From contig NZ_SNWQ01000001.1 of the NCBI RefSeq assembly GCF_004361855.1, positions 186,001 through 250,000 on the forward strand: DNA of 64,000 nucleotides, in the 5' to 3' direction. The stretch's first letter is position 1, and each line of letters starts with the position of its first letter. The notes below the pieces were generated by a model. The model was given only the letters and a program-made list of their open reading frames with translations. It was not told the origin of the DNA and did not search any database. This document shows, in pieces, positions 7,723-17,800 of this stretch. The DNA comes from Kribbella caucasensis (GTDB lineage: Bacteria; Actinomycetota; Actinomycetes; Propionibacteriales; Kribbellaceae). A program made the position numbers and the translations under genes.

Positions 7723-8520
7723 CTAGAGTTTGGCTACCTCCACGGTGGCGCCGTGGTCGCGGGCGGCCTGGATCAGTTCGGCCGGGGTCTTCTCGTCCAC
7801 CACGACCACGTCGAAGTCGGTCAGCGGGGCCAACCGGTGCAGAGCGGTCCGCTGCAACTTGACGTGATCGACCAGCAGGACCTTGGTCCGAGCGGCCCGA
7901 AGCATGGCCTGCTTGACCAGCACGATCTCCTGCTCCTGGTGGAACGCGTGCGTCGCCGACACCGCCGAGACACTGCAGAACAGCAGGTCCGTGTTCAGCG
8001 CCTCGACCGCCTCGGCACACGGCATCCCGCCGAACGAGTCGTGCGTCGCGGAGTAGATCCCGCCGAGTGCGAGCAGCGTGACGTCGCGGTACCCGGTCAG
8101 CTTGGCGATCGCCGGCAGGAAGTTCGTTGCCACTGTCAACGGAGTGATGTCCTCGAGCAGGTCGACCAGGGCCAGCGCGCTGGTCGAGTCGTCGAGCATC
8201 ACCGACATGCCCGGCTCGATCATCGTCCGGGCGTGCCGTGCGATCGCCATCTTCTCCGCCTGCGCGGTGGTCAGCCGGTACGCGACGTTGCTCTCGAACA
8301 CGCTGGTCGGCTGCGCGGTCACCCCACCGCGGTACTTGCGGACGACACCGCGCCGCTCCAGTTCGTCCAGGTCGCGGTGCACCGTCATCACGCTCACCCC
8401 GAACGCCTCGACCAGGTCGTTCGCGGAGACCGAGCCGTGCTTCACGACGTACGCCGCGATCTCGGCCTGGCGGCGGGCCGGGCGGCTCAGTTCTGTGGTG
8501 TCACCGTCGAGCTCGGTCAT
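7723..8520 (-). CDS. DeoR-family transcriptional regulator
   Basis: The 265-residue product has an N-terminal DeoR helix-turn-helix (RRQAEIAAYVVKHGSVSANDLVEAFGVS, then TVHRDLDELERRGVVRKYRGG). A sugar-phosphate-binding DeoRC domain follows (MLDDSTSALALVDLL, LLALGG near 150). The start is ATG 8520, which overlaps the stop of the upstream phosphatase gene as ATGA. A longer in-frame extension upstream lies inside that gene and is not needed. DeoR proteins usually repress sugar operons until a phosphorylated intermediate binds. The likely target is the GTTA/TAAC array at 10567-10595 ahead of the first gene of this operon. Confidence 0.9.
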   Translation of the reverse strand: MTELDGDTTELSRPARRQAEIAAYVVKHGSVSANDLVEAFGVSVMTVHRDLDELERRGVVRKYRGGVTAQPTSVFESNVAYRLTTAQAEKMAIARHARTMIEPGMSVMLDDSTSALALVDLLEDITPLTVATNFLPAIAKLTGYRDVTLLALGGIYSATHDSFGGMPCAEAVEALNTDLLFCSVSAVSATHAFHQEQEIVLVKQAMLRAARTKVLLVDHVKLQRTALHRLAPLTDFDVVVVDEKTPAELIQAARDHGATVEVAKL

Positions 8521-9134
8521 GCGGGGATCTCCGTTCGGACAGCCGGTGTGTTGTAGGCCTCGAGACCCACTGTGCCGTCCTGCCACCGCAACCGCACCAA
8601 CGCCGCGGGCCCGAGTACCGGGAGCAGTCTGCGGTACTCCCGCAACTCCAGGCCGAGCACCCGGCAGACGAGCAGCCGGATCAGCGTGTTGTGCGCGATC
8701 ACCAGCACCTTCCCGCCCTGATGCGCCCGGCCGATCTCGTCGAACGCCTCCACCACCCGATCGGCCGCCTTGGCCGGATTCTCACCGCCCGGGAAGTGGC
8801 TGCCGACCGGGTCCAGCTCGAACGCCGTCGCCACGGCCGGCGGGAGTTCGCCCAGCATCTTGCCCTCGGCGGACCCGAAGTCCACCTCACGGAGGCGGCC
8901 GTCGATCGTCGGGGTCAGCCCGAGCGCGTCGGCCGCCGGTTGCGCCGTCTGCCGAGCGCGGAGCATCGGCGACGACCAGAGCGCGTCGGGGCGGAACCCC
9001 TCGGCCCAGTCCTTCAAGTACTCCGCTTGCCTGCGGCCGACCTCGTCGATCGGCAGATCCGTGACGCCGGTGTACCGGTTGCCGTGGTGCCACTCGGTCC
9101 GCCCGTGCCGCGCGAACACGACGATCGTCCTCAT
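8517..9134 (-). CDS. Histidine phosphatase family protein (phosphoglycerate mutase-like)
   Basis: The 205-residue product begins with the RHG catalytic motif (FARHGRTEWHHGNRYTG) and carries the second-site residues SSPMLRARQTA, the acid EVDFG..EG and the later histidine in VIAHNTLIRLL. The family transfers or hydrolyses phosphate through a phosphohistidine. Between two FGGY kinases and DeoR it most likely acts on a sugar phosphate, either as a phosphatase or as an overflow safeguard; it lacks features tying it to glycolytic mutases. Both ends overlap the neighbouring genes by ATGA, so translation is coupled. Confidence 0.85.
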   Translation of the reverse strand: MRTIVVFARHGRTEWHHGNRYTGVTDLPIDEVGRRQAEYLKDWAEGFRPDALWSSPMLRARQTAQPAADALGLTPTIDGRLREVDFGSAEGKMLGELPPAVATAFELDPVGSHFPGGENPAKAADRVVEAFDEIGRAHQGGKVLVIAHNTLIRLLVCRVLGLELREYRRLLPVLGPAALVRLRWQDGTVGLEAYNTPAVRTEIPA

Positions 9135-10549
9135 CCGCGATACCCCCGGCGATCCAGCTCGGCCACGAACTCGTAGTACAGGTCAGTGAGCTTCGGTTGC
9201 GGCCGCGGTTCGATCACGCGCGCGGTGCGGACCATCCGGCTTGCCGTGTCCGCCACCGACCCACCGGCCGACGCCGCGAGCACCGCCATCCCGTACGCCG
9301 GATCGGGGGCCGCGGGCAACTCGACCGGTACGCCGAGGACGTCGGCGCGGAGCTGGTTCCAGTGCTCGCTGCGAACCGCGCCGCCGGTGAGCGAGACGGA
9401 ACGCGGTGATTCGGCGCCGAGGTCGGCCAGGTGCTCGAAGGCGAGGCGCTCGATGAAGGCGACGCCCTGCTGGACCGCGACGTACCGGTGCAGTTCGTCG
9501 GGGACGTCGCCGAGCTCGAAGCCCTGGGCGTCGGGGGCGACGAACGGGAATCGCTCGCCCGGTTTGGTCAGCGGGTAGATGGTCGCGTCGATCGGGCCTC
9601 GGCCGGCGGTGAGGTCGATCGCGGCGCGGTCGAGTGCGTCGAGGTCGGCACCGGGGAGCATCGTGGTGAGGGCGCCGGCGCCGGTGTTGGACGCGCCGCC
9701 GGGAAGCCAGCCGCCATCGGGGTGCCGATGGCTGTAGACGGCGCCGGTCGGGTCGACGATCAGATCCTTGGTGACGCCTTTGAGGACGAGGGTGGTGCCG
9801 AGGACGGAGTTCCATGCGCCGGGGGTGAGTGCGCCGGCGGCGAGCTGGGCCGCGCATCCGTCGGTCATCCCGGCCATGATCGGTGTGCCCTCGGGGACCC
9901 CCGTGACCTGGGCTTTCGCCGCTGAGACGTGGCCGATCACGGTGCCGGGGAGGACTACCTCCGGGAGCAGTTCGGCGGGCAGTCCGAGCTTGTCGAAGGC
10001 CTGCTGCGGCCAGGCGTCGACGGTCAGGTCGTAGCCCGTCTTGAGGGCGTGGCTGGTGTCGGTGGCGACAGGGTGACCGGCGAGATCCGCGGCGACGACG
10101 TCCGCGCTGTGGGCGATGCGCCGGCCTCGGGGATTCAACTCTGCGGTGTTCGGCTCTTGGGGGTTCAGCCAGAGGATCTTCGGGAGGGCCCAGGTGGGCT
10201 GCATCGAAGTGGCCCAACGATCCGGGTCCGCCGCTCTGACCCTCGGGAGCAGGTCGGCGGCGCGGGCGTCGTCGTACATGAGAGCCGGGGTGACCGGGCG
10301 GCCGGTCTGATCGGTGAGGAGAACGGTGCCAGAGGTGGAGCAGATCGCGAGGCCTTCGACCTCTTTGGACGAGACCTCGGCCAGGACCTGGTCGACCGCG
10401 GTTAGCCAGTCGCTCGGGTCCTGCTCATGCCTGTTGTCGCTGCGGCGGCTGGTCAGCGGTCGGGCGGCGCGGGCGAGGACGGTGCCGTCGGCGTCCACCA
10501 GCACGGCCCGGACGCTCTGGGTGCCGAGGTCCACGCCGATCCACGCCAC
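9131..10549 (-). CDS. FGGY-family kinase, D-ribulose/xylulose kinase-like clade
   Basis: The 472-residue product starts at GTG 10549 with GGGGAGG upstream. It has the phosphate loop GVDLGTQSVRAVLVD and the segment TSGTVLLTDQTGRPVTPALMYDDARA. That segment resembles the compact FGGY clade that includes cyanobacterial and plant D-ribulose or xylulose kinases. The catalytic aspartate lies in AGMTDGCAAQLAAGA, and the C-terminal glycines in SLTGGAVRSEHWNQL. It is the promoter-proximal gene of the DeoR operon. Having two different FGGY kinases in one operon suggests two entry sugars or two steps. The exact substrate is inferred only at the level of a ketose. Confidence 0.85.
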   Translation of the reverse strand: MAWIGVDLGTQSVRAVLVDADGTVLARAARPLTSRRSDNRHEQDPSDWLTAVDQVLAEVSSKEVEGLAICSTSGTVLLTDQTGRPVTPALMYDDARAADLLPRVRAADPDRWATSMQPTWALPKILWLNPQEPNTAELNPRGRRIAHSADVVAADLAGHPVATDTSHALKTGYDLTVDAWPQQAFDKLGLPAELLPEVVLPGTVIGHVSAAKAQVTGVPEGTPIMAGMTDGCAAQLAAGALTPGAWNSVLGTTLVLKGVTKDLIVDPTGAVYSHRHPDGGWLPGGASNTGAGALTTMLPGADLDALDRAAIDLTAGRGPIDATIYPLTKPGERFPFVAPDAQGFELGDVPDELHRYVAVQQGVAFIERLAFEHLADLGAESPRSVSLTGGAVRSEHWNQLRADVLGVPVELPAAPDPAYGMAVLAASAGGSVADTASRMVRTARVIEPRPQPKLTDLYYEFVAELDRRGYRG

Positions 10550-10566
10550 GACCGCCTCCCCTCACC

Positions 10567-10595
10567 GATGTTAGCTGCGTTGGTAACATAACATC
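10567..10595. promoter_or_regulatory. Likely DeoR operator upstream of the FGGY operon
   Basis: GATGTTA (10567-10573) and TAACATC (10589-10595) form a perfect inverted repeat, with a GTTggtAAC element between them. The site starts 18 bp upstream of the GTG at 10549. DeoR-family proteins bind repeated GTTA/TAAC-like half-sites, and the operon encodes one, so autorepression is a reasonable inference. Confidence 0.65.
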
Positions 10596-10640
10596 AGATC
10601 GCGATAAGAAATCCAGTCTTTGACCGTAAGCGGACACTAA

Positions 10641-10676
10641 GAAACCCCGCGTCCAGACAGCATGGCAGCGGGGTTC
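10641..10676 (-). terminator. Rho-independent terminator after the small Pro/Trp protein gene
   Basis: On the minus strand, GAACCCCGC pairs with GCGGGGTTTC across an 18-nt loop and is followed by TTTCTT. It lies about 18 bp after the stop of the gene at 10694-10927, which supports that gene being transcribed. Confidence 0.65.
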
Positions 10677-10693
10677 TCGGCGACGAGCAGCTA

Positions 10694-10927
10694 TCAGGTA
10701 TGCATCAGGAGCAGCATCCTGTCGGCGGTCGCGACCTCGAGACGGCCGGCGCCAACGGCACCCCATGCTCCGATCGGGCCGTGCGACTTCCGGCCGTGGC
10801 GGTCGACCCAGAATCTCCAGCCGGCCGGCGGCTCCGGCCAGGCAGGATCCGGCTTCCAGTCGAGCGGCGGGCGCCAGCCGGCACTCGGCGGCTGAGGCCA
10901 ACTTGGCGGCGGATTGAATCGATGCAC
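10694..10927 (-). CDS. Small Pro/Trp-rich protein
   Basis: The 77-residue product begins at GTG 10927 and contains repeated PPxxW units (NPPPSWPQPP, WRPPLDW, PDPAWPEPPAGWRFW). Such N-terminal or linker segments are common in actinobacterial membrane and DUF2510-like proteins. Here there is no membrane helix and the protein stops soon after. A terminator follows, and it has no operon partner, lying between the DeoR operon promoter and a gene-free gap. The function is unknown. It could be a fragment of a longer ancestral protein. Confidence 0.55.
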   Translation of the reverse strand: MHRFNPPPSWPQPPSAGWRPPLDWKPDPAWPEPPAGWRFWVDRHGRKSHGPIGAWGAVGAGRLEVATADRMLLLMHT

Positions 10928-11221
10928 GGGCGGCCCTTCCGGATTCCCCAGGAGACCCGACGGTCAACAAGTCTCTGACTCATCAACGACCAGGCCATCC
11001 GATCGTCACGCCTAAATCTTCGTAAAGTTTATTGGCCCCTCAGCGTTTCGCCTAGGACACGTCCAGTGAATGGTCACCACTCTCCGTCGTCCGTTGCTCA
11101 CAGCCCTCTTCCGGCCGTGACCGTTGCCGTCAGCACACATGTCGTCACTCACAGACAGTGCTTGACATCAGGGCTGGGTGGGCGGAGGTTGGGGTGAGGC
11201 GATCGGCATCGTGGGGGGACC
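10928..11221. other. Gene-free gap with a possible promoter
   Basis: No credible coding frame is present. The stretch around 11015-11045 is AT-richer than its surroundings. A TTGACA at 11162-11167 could be a -35 box for the plus-strand gene at 11222, which also has GGGGGG just before its ATG. Nothing else is recognisable. Confidence 0.4.
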
Positions 11222-12064
11222 ATGGATACTGATCAGGGCACGGTGGTGCTGCGCCGGTTCACCGACTGCTTGCACGGAGCCACTCTTCTGACCCTGCATT
11301 GTGATTCGGCACGTCCAGGTGTGCCGTTCGGGACCGATGTGGTCAAACGGCTGGCAGCCGAGGGCCTGCTCGGGCATGTCTTGTGGAGCACCTCTTGTAC
11401 GCCGCGAGACGTGGCGGCCGGTCCGTTCACGGCGCTCCGCGACAACGGGTTGTTCCTGGCCCGCATCGACCTCTCCGGGGTGGCCGGTGATCCGGTCAAG
11501 CTGCGCGACGTGGTGCTCGCAGTACAGATGTTGCGGCGGCTTGGGATCCTGGTGGAGTACGAGCTGGACCTGTTCGCCGGGTCGCCGAGGTTCGCGGGAG
11601 TGCGGGAGAAGGTCGCGGTACTGCGTGAGGTCGTGGCGGACGGGACGATTCCCGCGGTGTTCACGGCGGAGCCGATCGACGGCGACTGCTCGCCCTGGCT
11701 GGACGGCTATCGGGCGAGGCTCGCGGTGGCGGTCGAACCGTGGTTCGGGGCCGGCGGATTGACCGGCCGGCTGGCGGAGGCGTGGGCCGAGATCGTCGTC
11801 GGTGAGCGGCTCCGGCTCGGTCTGCGGGGCGTCGCCGCGCATCGGATCGCCTTGCAGCGTTTGACTTTGCGGAGCAACACCGAGCTGATCAACCTGGTGA
11901 CGACCAGCGCCCGCGAGTACGAGCTGGATGGGCAGACGCATCTGCTGGACCAGGAGCTGATAAAACCCAGCACCGACCTGCTGACCGAGACAATGGTTGC
12001 CCTGCGCAATGGATTTCTGTCCGCCAACGGTGCCGCTCTACTAGCCGGCGGACCGCTCTACTGA
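11222..12064 (+). CDS. Unrecognised protein resembling the C-terminal part of B12-type radical SAM enzymes, without the cluster cysteines
   Basis: The 280-residue product starts at ATG 11222 with a GGGGGG ribosome site. Residues ~55-150 follow the spacing of the middle of radical SAM barrels: an SC pair, then FTALRDNGLFLARIDLSG, MLRRLGILVEYELDLF, VREKVAVLREVVADGTIPAVF. There is no CxxxCxxC motif and no B12-binding Rossmann segment upstream. The rest is helical (LRSNTELINLV; STDLLTETMVALRNGFL). It may be a degenerate or partner subunit of a radical SAM enzyme. This match is from memory of family patterns and is weak. It has no operon partner. Confidence 0.5.
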   Translation: MDTDQGTVVLRRFTDCLHGATLLTLHCDSARPGVPFGTDVVKRLAAEGLLGHVLWSTSCTPRDVAAGPFTALRDNGLFLARIDLSGVAGDPVKLRDVVLAVQMLRRLGILVEYELDLFAGSPRFAGVREKVAVLREVVADGTIPAVFTAEPIDGDCSPWLDGYRARLAVAVEPWFGAGGLTGRLAEAWAEIVVGERLRLGLRGVAAHRIALQRLTLRSNTELINLVTTSAREYELDGQTHLLDQELIKPSTDLLTETMVALRNGFLSANGAALLAGGPLY

Positions 12065-12086
12065 CAGCGGGCCGTGCTCACCGCGA

Positions 12087-12317
12087 TCAGGCGGCTGAGG
12101 TGGCGCTGACCCGGCGTGGGGTCGCGCCGGCGGCGATGGACTGGTCGAGGGCGGCGAGCTCGGTGCACGCGGCGGTGAGCGCGTCCGCATGCGTGCGGCA
12201 GCCGTCGACGTACCAATACGGGTCGTCCGGCTGCCGATCGTCGGCGTCGTCGATATCGGCGTACCAGCACTCCATGCCGTGGCAGCTGTAGTGCACCACT
12301 CGCACCTTGAGCTTCAT
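12087..12317 (-). CDS. Small hypothetical protein
   Basis: The 76-residue product begins MKLKVRVVHYSCHGMECW and has an acidic DIDDADDRQPDDPYWYVDGC middle and an alanine-rich helical tail. Two Cys-x-x-x-x-Cys-like positions (SCHGMEC) could bind metal, but this is speculative. It is divergent from the GH43 gene and ends 22 bp from the convergent gene at 11222-12064. No family is recognised. Codon third positions are GC-rich as in real genes here. Confidence 0.55.
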   Translation of the reverse strand: MKLKVRVVHYSCHGMECWYADIDDADDRQPDDPYWYVDGCRTHADALTAACTELAALDQSIAAGATPRRVSATSAA

Positions 12318-12465
12318 GCGCCGTACGACGCCCTGCCGGGTCCGCGGGTTCCGGCGCCCCACCACGACCTTTCGATCTGGGTGGGAACTGTTTACTCCGC
12401 CGTTCCAACGTTGTAGGAACGAGGTCACGGGTTTCCGACGTCCGCCCCACGGAAGAGGTCCGACC

Positions 12466-13887
12466 ATGACGTTCGTCCGTCCGCTCCTGACCGTCGTACT
12501 GACCGCCCTGCTGCTCACCGGAACCGCCTCGGCAGCCGAACCCCGGGAACCGGAGGTCGTGATGGCGCAGAGTTTCCGCAACCCGGTGAATGCCGGGGCC
12601 GACCCCTCGCTGATGTTCTACAACGGCAAGTACTACGTGGCGACGACCACCGGTGACCACATCGGCATCTGGTCCTCGCCGAGTCTCGCCACCCTGCTGG
12701 TCGCGCCGGAGACGGTGGTGTACCGGGAGACCGATCCGAGCCGGAACACGCAGATGTGGGCCCCGGCGTTCCGGCACGTCGGGAACCGTTGGTACGTGTA
12801 CTACACGGCCTCCGACGGCGTGGACGCGAACCACAGGATGTACGTGCTCGAGTCGGCCGGGGACGACCCGCTCGGTCCGTACACGTTCAAGGCGAAGATC
12901 GCGGACTTCGGCGAGTACGCGATCGACGGCGAGCCGATCACCCACAACGGACAGCAGTACTTCGTCTGGGCCGGCCCGGGTCGAGGGATGGGCGGACCGG
13001 CGCAGCTCTACATCGTCCGGATGAGCAACCCCTGGACGGCGACGGGTGCACGGGTCGCGATCCCGGCCAGCGGCGGATGTACCGAAGTACGGGAAGGGCC
13101 GACACCGTTGTACCGGAACGGGCGGACGTTCCTCACCTACTCCACCTGCGACACGGGCAAGCCCGACTACCAGTTGTGGATGAAGAGCATCGCGAACGGC
13201 GCCGACCCGATGGTCGCGTCGAACTGGGTGCAGCACGCCGGCCCGATCTTCTCCCGCAATGACCCGACCGGCGTCTGGGGACCCGGGCACCACTCGTTCT
13301 TCACCTCGCCGGACGGCACCGAGGACTGGATCGCGTACCACGGCAAGAACACCAGCACCTACACGTACGCCTTCCGCACCAGCCGGGTCCAGAAGATCAG
13401 CTGGAACGCCGACGGCACCCCGAACCTCGGCCGCCCCCTCGCCGCCGGAGCGACCCAGACGCTCCCGTCCGGCGACCCCGGCGCACCGACCTCGGTGATC
13501 AACGACACCGACACCGGCACCGGCCTGAACCAGATCGAGTACGCCGGTACGTGGAACTCCGGATCCGGCTGTGGAACCCAGTGTTTCTGGGGCAACGACC
13601 ACTGGACCGGTATCGCGAACGCCTCCGCGGCGATCCGCTTCAACGGGACGAAGGTCGCCCTGCTCAGCGTGCTCGACGTCGGCAACGGCATCGCCGCCAT
13701 CTCCATCGACGGCGGCCCCGAACAACGCGTCGACTACTACAGCTCCATCCGCGTAGGCGAACAACTCATCTACGTCAGCCCCACCCTCGCCCCCGGCCCT
13801 CACACCCTCAAGATCCGAGTAACCGGCGACAAGAACCCCGCCTCCACCAGCACCCAAGTCAGCCTCGACCGAATCGAGATCTACTAA
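12466..13887 (+). CDS. Secreted GH43-family glycoside hydrolase
   Basis: The 473-residue product starts at ATG 12466 behind GGAAGAGG. A Sec signal peptide covers residues 1-23 and ends TASA. The five-bladed propeller shows the GH43 triad: Asp46 in GADPSL, Asp154 in YAIDGEP and Glu210 in TEVREGP. After residue ~340 a beta-rich domain (DTDTGTGLNQIEYAGTW to the end) looks like a carbohydrate-binding module. GH43 enzymes cleave arabinosides or xylosides outside the cell; the exact bond is not readable. The neighbouring ABC transporter and GH106-like enzyme suggest release of plant side-chain sugars. Confidence 0.85.
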   Translation: MTFVRPLLTVVLTALLLTGTASAAEPREPEVVMAQSFRNPVNAGADPSLMFYNGKYYVATTTGDHIGIWSSPSLATLLVAPETVVYRETDPSRNTQMWAPAFRHVGNRWYVYYTASDGVDANHRMYVLESAGDDPLGPYTFKAKIADFGEYAIDGEPITHNGQQYFVWAGPGRGMGGPAQLYIVRMSNPWTATGARVAIPASGGCTEVREGPTPLYRNGRTFLTYSTCDTGKPDYQLWMKSIANGADPMVASNWVQHAGPIFSRNDPTGVWGPGHHSFFTSPDGTEDWIAYHGKNTSTYTYAFRTSRVQKISWNADGTPNLGRPLAAGATQTLPSGDPGAPTSVINDTDTGTGLNQIEYAGTWNSGSGCGTQCFWGNDHWTGIANASAAIRFNGTKVALLSVLDVGNGIAAISIDGGPEQRVDYYSSIRVGEQLIYVSPTLAPGPHTLKIRVTGDKNPASTSTQVSLDRIEIY

Positions 13888-13904
13888 CTACTGCCCCAGG
13901 TTGG

Positions 13905-14768
13905 TCAGGGGTGGCCGGCGGCGGGGGTGGGGGCTGGGGCGGTTAGGAGTTGGCCGGTTCGGGGGCCGGTGGTCAGGCGATTGAGGTTGTCCTCGAAGCC
14001 TTCGTTCATGCGCCAGTCGGCGGTGAGCATGAACAGGGTGCGGCCGTCGTCGCCGCCCAGGGCGCAGGCGAAGCAGGCGTGGTCGACGTGGATTCGATCC
14101 AGGATCTCGCCGCCCTCGGCGACGCGCTGGCAGACGGGTTGCCAGTCTTCCGTCCAGCCGGGTGCCCAGATCGCGCCGTCCGCGTCGAGGCTGATCCCGT
14201 CGCCCGTCACCGGGGCCCAGACCCGCCGGTTCGACAGGGTGCCGTCGTCGGCGATGTCGTACGCCGTCATTTGCGACGCGAACGACTCGACGATGACGAG
14301 GGTCCGGTTGTCGGGCGTCACCACCATCCCGTTGGGGAACGAGAGTTCGTCGGCGACCCGGCGTACCGAACCGTCGGGGGTGACGAGCAGGATGAGTCCG
14401 GGCGCCTGCCCCTCGTCCGGGGTGAAGGTGCAGCCGCCGTTGAGGTAGATGTTGCCGCGGCCGTCGACGACGATCTCGTTCAGACCGGCGGCGCCCAGTC
14501 CGCGCAGGTCGGCGTGGTCGACCAGGCTGCCGTCCGGTTCCTGGCGCAGCAACCGGCCCTCCGGACCCGAGACCACCAGCAGCCGTCCGTCCGGCAGCCA
14601 GTCGATGGAGAACGGGATGGTGGTCGGGACCTTGGCCATCACCTCGCTCTTGCCGTTCTCGTCGACGGCCAGAATCTCCTGCGCTCCCCAGTTCGACAGC
14701 CACAACCGGCCCTCGTGCCAGCGCGCCGACTCCCCGATCACCAATCCGGTCAGCAGAACCTCGGACAT
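13905..14768 (-). CDS. SMP-30/gluconolactonase/LRE-family lactonase
   Basis: The 287-residue product forms the six-bladed SMP-30 propeller: GESARWHEGRLWLSNW at the start (metal-ligand Glu), GAAGLNEIVVDGRGNIYLN, SFPNGMVVTPDNRTLVIVES (metal-ligand Asn and Asp region), and a DADGAIWAP blade. The family hydrolyses sugar lactones using calcium or zinc. GAGGAG precedes ATG 14768. It lies 67 bp after the giant hydrolase on the same strand, so it is probably the last gene of the transporter operon. It might open a lactone from oxidation of the released sugar; that role is inferred. Confidence 0.8.
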   Translation of the reverse strand: MSEVLLTGLVIGESARWHEGRLWLSNWGAQEILAVDENGKSEVMAKVPTTIPFSIDWLPDGRLLVVSGPEGRLLRQEPDGSLVDHADLRGLGAAGLNEIVVDGRGNIYLNGGCTFTPDEGQAPGLILLVTPDGSVRRVADELSFPNGMVVTPDNRTLVIVESFASQMTAYDIADDGTLSNRRVWAPVTGDGISLDADGAIWAPGWTEDWQPVCQRVAEGGEILDRIHVDHACFACALGGDDGRTLFMLTADWRMNEGFEDNLNRLTTGPRTGQLLTAPAPTPAAGHP

Positions 14769-14835
14769 GGGACAACTCCTCTGCTCGATGCCGTTCTGTC
14801 ACCCCCTACACGAACGGCCTGGCGTCAGATCGACA

Positions 14836-17800
14836 CTAACTCCAGAGAAGCCTGACGGGACCGAACAGCCCCGACACCCGTTGCCCCTCGAACACGAAGT
14901 GGGTCGGGCTGACCGCATCCAGGTACGGCGCGACCGTGCCGAACACCTCGATATCGAGCGTGTGCTCACCACCCACCAACTCGGTCAGCTCGAACACGTA
15001 CGGCGCGCAGAACCGCACCCCCGCACTCCGCCCGTCCACGAACACCTCGGCGGTACCCCGCACCCGGCCGAGATCCAGCCGGACCTGATCGGCGTCGGCG
15101 ACCGTGATCCGCCGCCGGTACCGCACCCCACCGCTGTACCCCGCAAGCCCCTGCTCCTGCCAATCCCCCAACCCGATCCGACCAGCTCCAACCACCGCCC
15201 GAATCGGCCCCGCCAACGCAGCCCCACCCTCAAACCCGGGCCGAGTCCGCACCTCCACCACCCCAACCCGCGAGCCCGCAGGCACCTCGGCGGCCAGCCG
15301 ACCAGACCCCGCGGCCACCTTGGTCCCGTCGATGCTGACCGTTGCCTCACCGACCACGTCGAGCTCGAGCCGCACAGCCCCGGGCGGCAGCTCGAACCGG
15401 AACTGCTCGACCCGCGACGGCTCCTCCCGCGGAACAGCGAACGTGATCGCCTCGACCACCGAGGTATCGGTGCCGTCCAACCACGCAGCAGCCGGCAACG
15501 GATGCGGTCGCCGGTGGAGATACAGATCCGCCAGCGACCGATGCACTTCCCGCCGCCGTACGACGTCCGCCCGCGCGCCCCCCACCTCGGCAACCCAGTC
15601 GTGATCGGACACCACCAACCCGTCAACCATGATCGGCGAAGGCTGCGTCACCTCGACCGACACAACGTTCAATGCCTCCCCCGACCGAAGCGCGGCCGCC
15701 AGGTCGTACCGCCGGACCCGGGGAGTCGGTCGCTCATACGGCAGGAACCCACCCTGCCGCCCCACCTCAACCCCGTTGACGAGCAGCCGTGCCGACCCGC
15801 TCGCCGTCAACGTGACCTCGGTCGTGTCCCCCGGTACAACGGTCGTGCTGTACCGGATCGCCGTACCGCCGGAAGGTGGTTCGGCCAGCGCAATCCACTC
15901 AGGACGCCGGTACGCCGCCACGTCCCGTACGAACGCAAGGTTGGCCCGCAACGGCAGCTCCACCTCAGGCGTCAACCGCAACTCCACCAGATGATCACCC
16001 GCGGCGAGCCCCAAGACCGCAGTACCGAACTGCCCGCCCGCGTCATCGACAGCAACCGGCACCGAATCGATCAAAACCTCCTTCGCCGCAGCCGCACCCA
16101 CCACGATCGTCGCGTCGAGCGGCTCGTCAAGCATGAACGCGGCCCGAAAGCCGACCGTCTCCCCAGCCCTCACGACACCGAAATCGAGGAACTCCTCCGG
16201 CACATGTCCCTTCGGCCCGAGCGCGTGCCGATGGATGTGATCCTTCCGGATCCCCAGCCGCTCGGAGTACTCCACCGGCACCCCGTCGATCAACCCATGC
16301 GGCCCGTGCATCGCGTGCGCCGGCCTCCACTCAGCCTCACCCTCGACCCGATGCAGCAACCCCCACCGCTCCACGACCACCTCATCGCCAGCCTGCCCAG
16401 CCGGCCACGCGAAGTCGCCCCACGTGTTGTCCAACGTCGGGATCAACGTCGCGTCCCACTCCCCGGCCAACTCCTCAGAGACCCAATCACGCGCATCAGC
16501 CGACCCACCAGCCTCATTGCCCGAAGCAAACACCACCAACGCCGCAGGCCCCTGATCAAGCGGCACAGTCACTTCCGTAATGTCCCCAACAACCTTGCAA
16601 ACAAGCGGTTTCGTCCGGCCATCGAACGGCGAGCACAACACCGGCAGCCCTGGAGCATCCCGGACCCGCAACGTCACCTCGGTCAGATACCGACCAGGAT
16701 CGAAGTCATAACCAACAGTCGCCCAGTCATGACTGATCCCCCGCCCAACCGATCGTCCATCACCAACCCGGGTAGCACTCCACTCGGTCGCGGTGACGAA
16801 GACCACCAACGCGTCATCCACCTCACGAGCCAACGTCGGAACCTCAGCCTCGACCCGACGCGGCACCCCAGCCAACGCCTCCGGCACCTCCTCAGCCGTC
16901 GCCGCCAGCCGAGCCCCACCGAACAGCTCACCACCCGACGGAAGCGTCCCCACAGCAACCACCAGCCCACCGGCAGCCGCAAACTCCTCCAGCCGCCCGG
17001 CCACCCCCTCCTCCAAAACCGTTGCCGCTGGCAACACCACAGCCGCGTACCGCTCGCCAGCAACCGACAACCGCGGCACGACCCCGTCCTCCACCTTCGC
17101 CGAAGCCAGCGAATCGTCGTCGATCACATCGGCATCCCACCGCGCGCGATCCAGTACGCCGAGCCGCGGCGCGAACCAGGTCGCGTCCCCCACCAACTCC
17201 CGATATACCCGCTGAGCCCGTACTGCGTCCACTCCGGGACCGTCCATCGTCAAATCGGCCTGAGCAGTCGCATTGGGGAACAACACCGCGACCTCGCAGA
17301 CATGCCGCCCCAACGACAACGTGGCACACAACCGCGCGACGGTATCCGCGAACTGCTTGTGATGTCTCCAGTACGGCTGCCGCCAATCCGTCGAAGGCGG
17401 CGCCCACTCCCACCAACCGGCCCGGGTCGTGTAGTAGACGGCGTGCGGGTTGTAGAGCGTCGCACCGGTACGCAACCACGGCAGCAACCAGTCGAACGTC
17501 TCCTCCAACGTCCCGCCCCAACCAGTGGAGTGGAACGCCTCGATCCACGTCCGAGGCCGCTGGTAGAGATGCGCGAGCGACGAGTGGATCCGCGCGTCCC
17601 CGTGATGGTCGGAACCAGGGGCACTGAACCAACGATGGGTTCGCGCGTAGTCGGCGTACAACTCCACACCCTCAACGGGTTGACCGGCCCGCGCCGGATC
17701 CTGCTGGTCGCACCCGACCACCAGTCCGTACCGCTCGTGCCACTCATAGAGCGGCTTGAAGAACGCCTCCTCGGCGAGGGCGGCCCGCAGTGCGTGGTAG

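Noticed and set aside
12058-13857. A 599-codon minus-strand open frame
   Set aside because: It is antisense to the GH43 gene, which has a signal peptide and complete catalytic triad.
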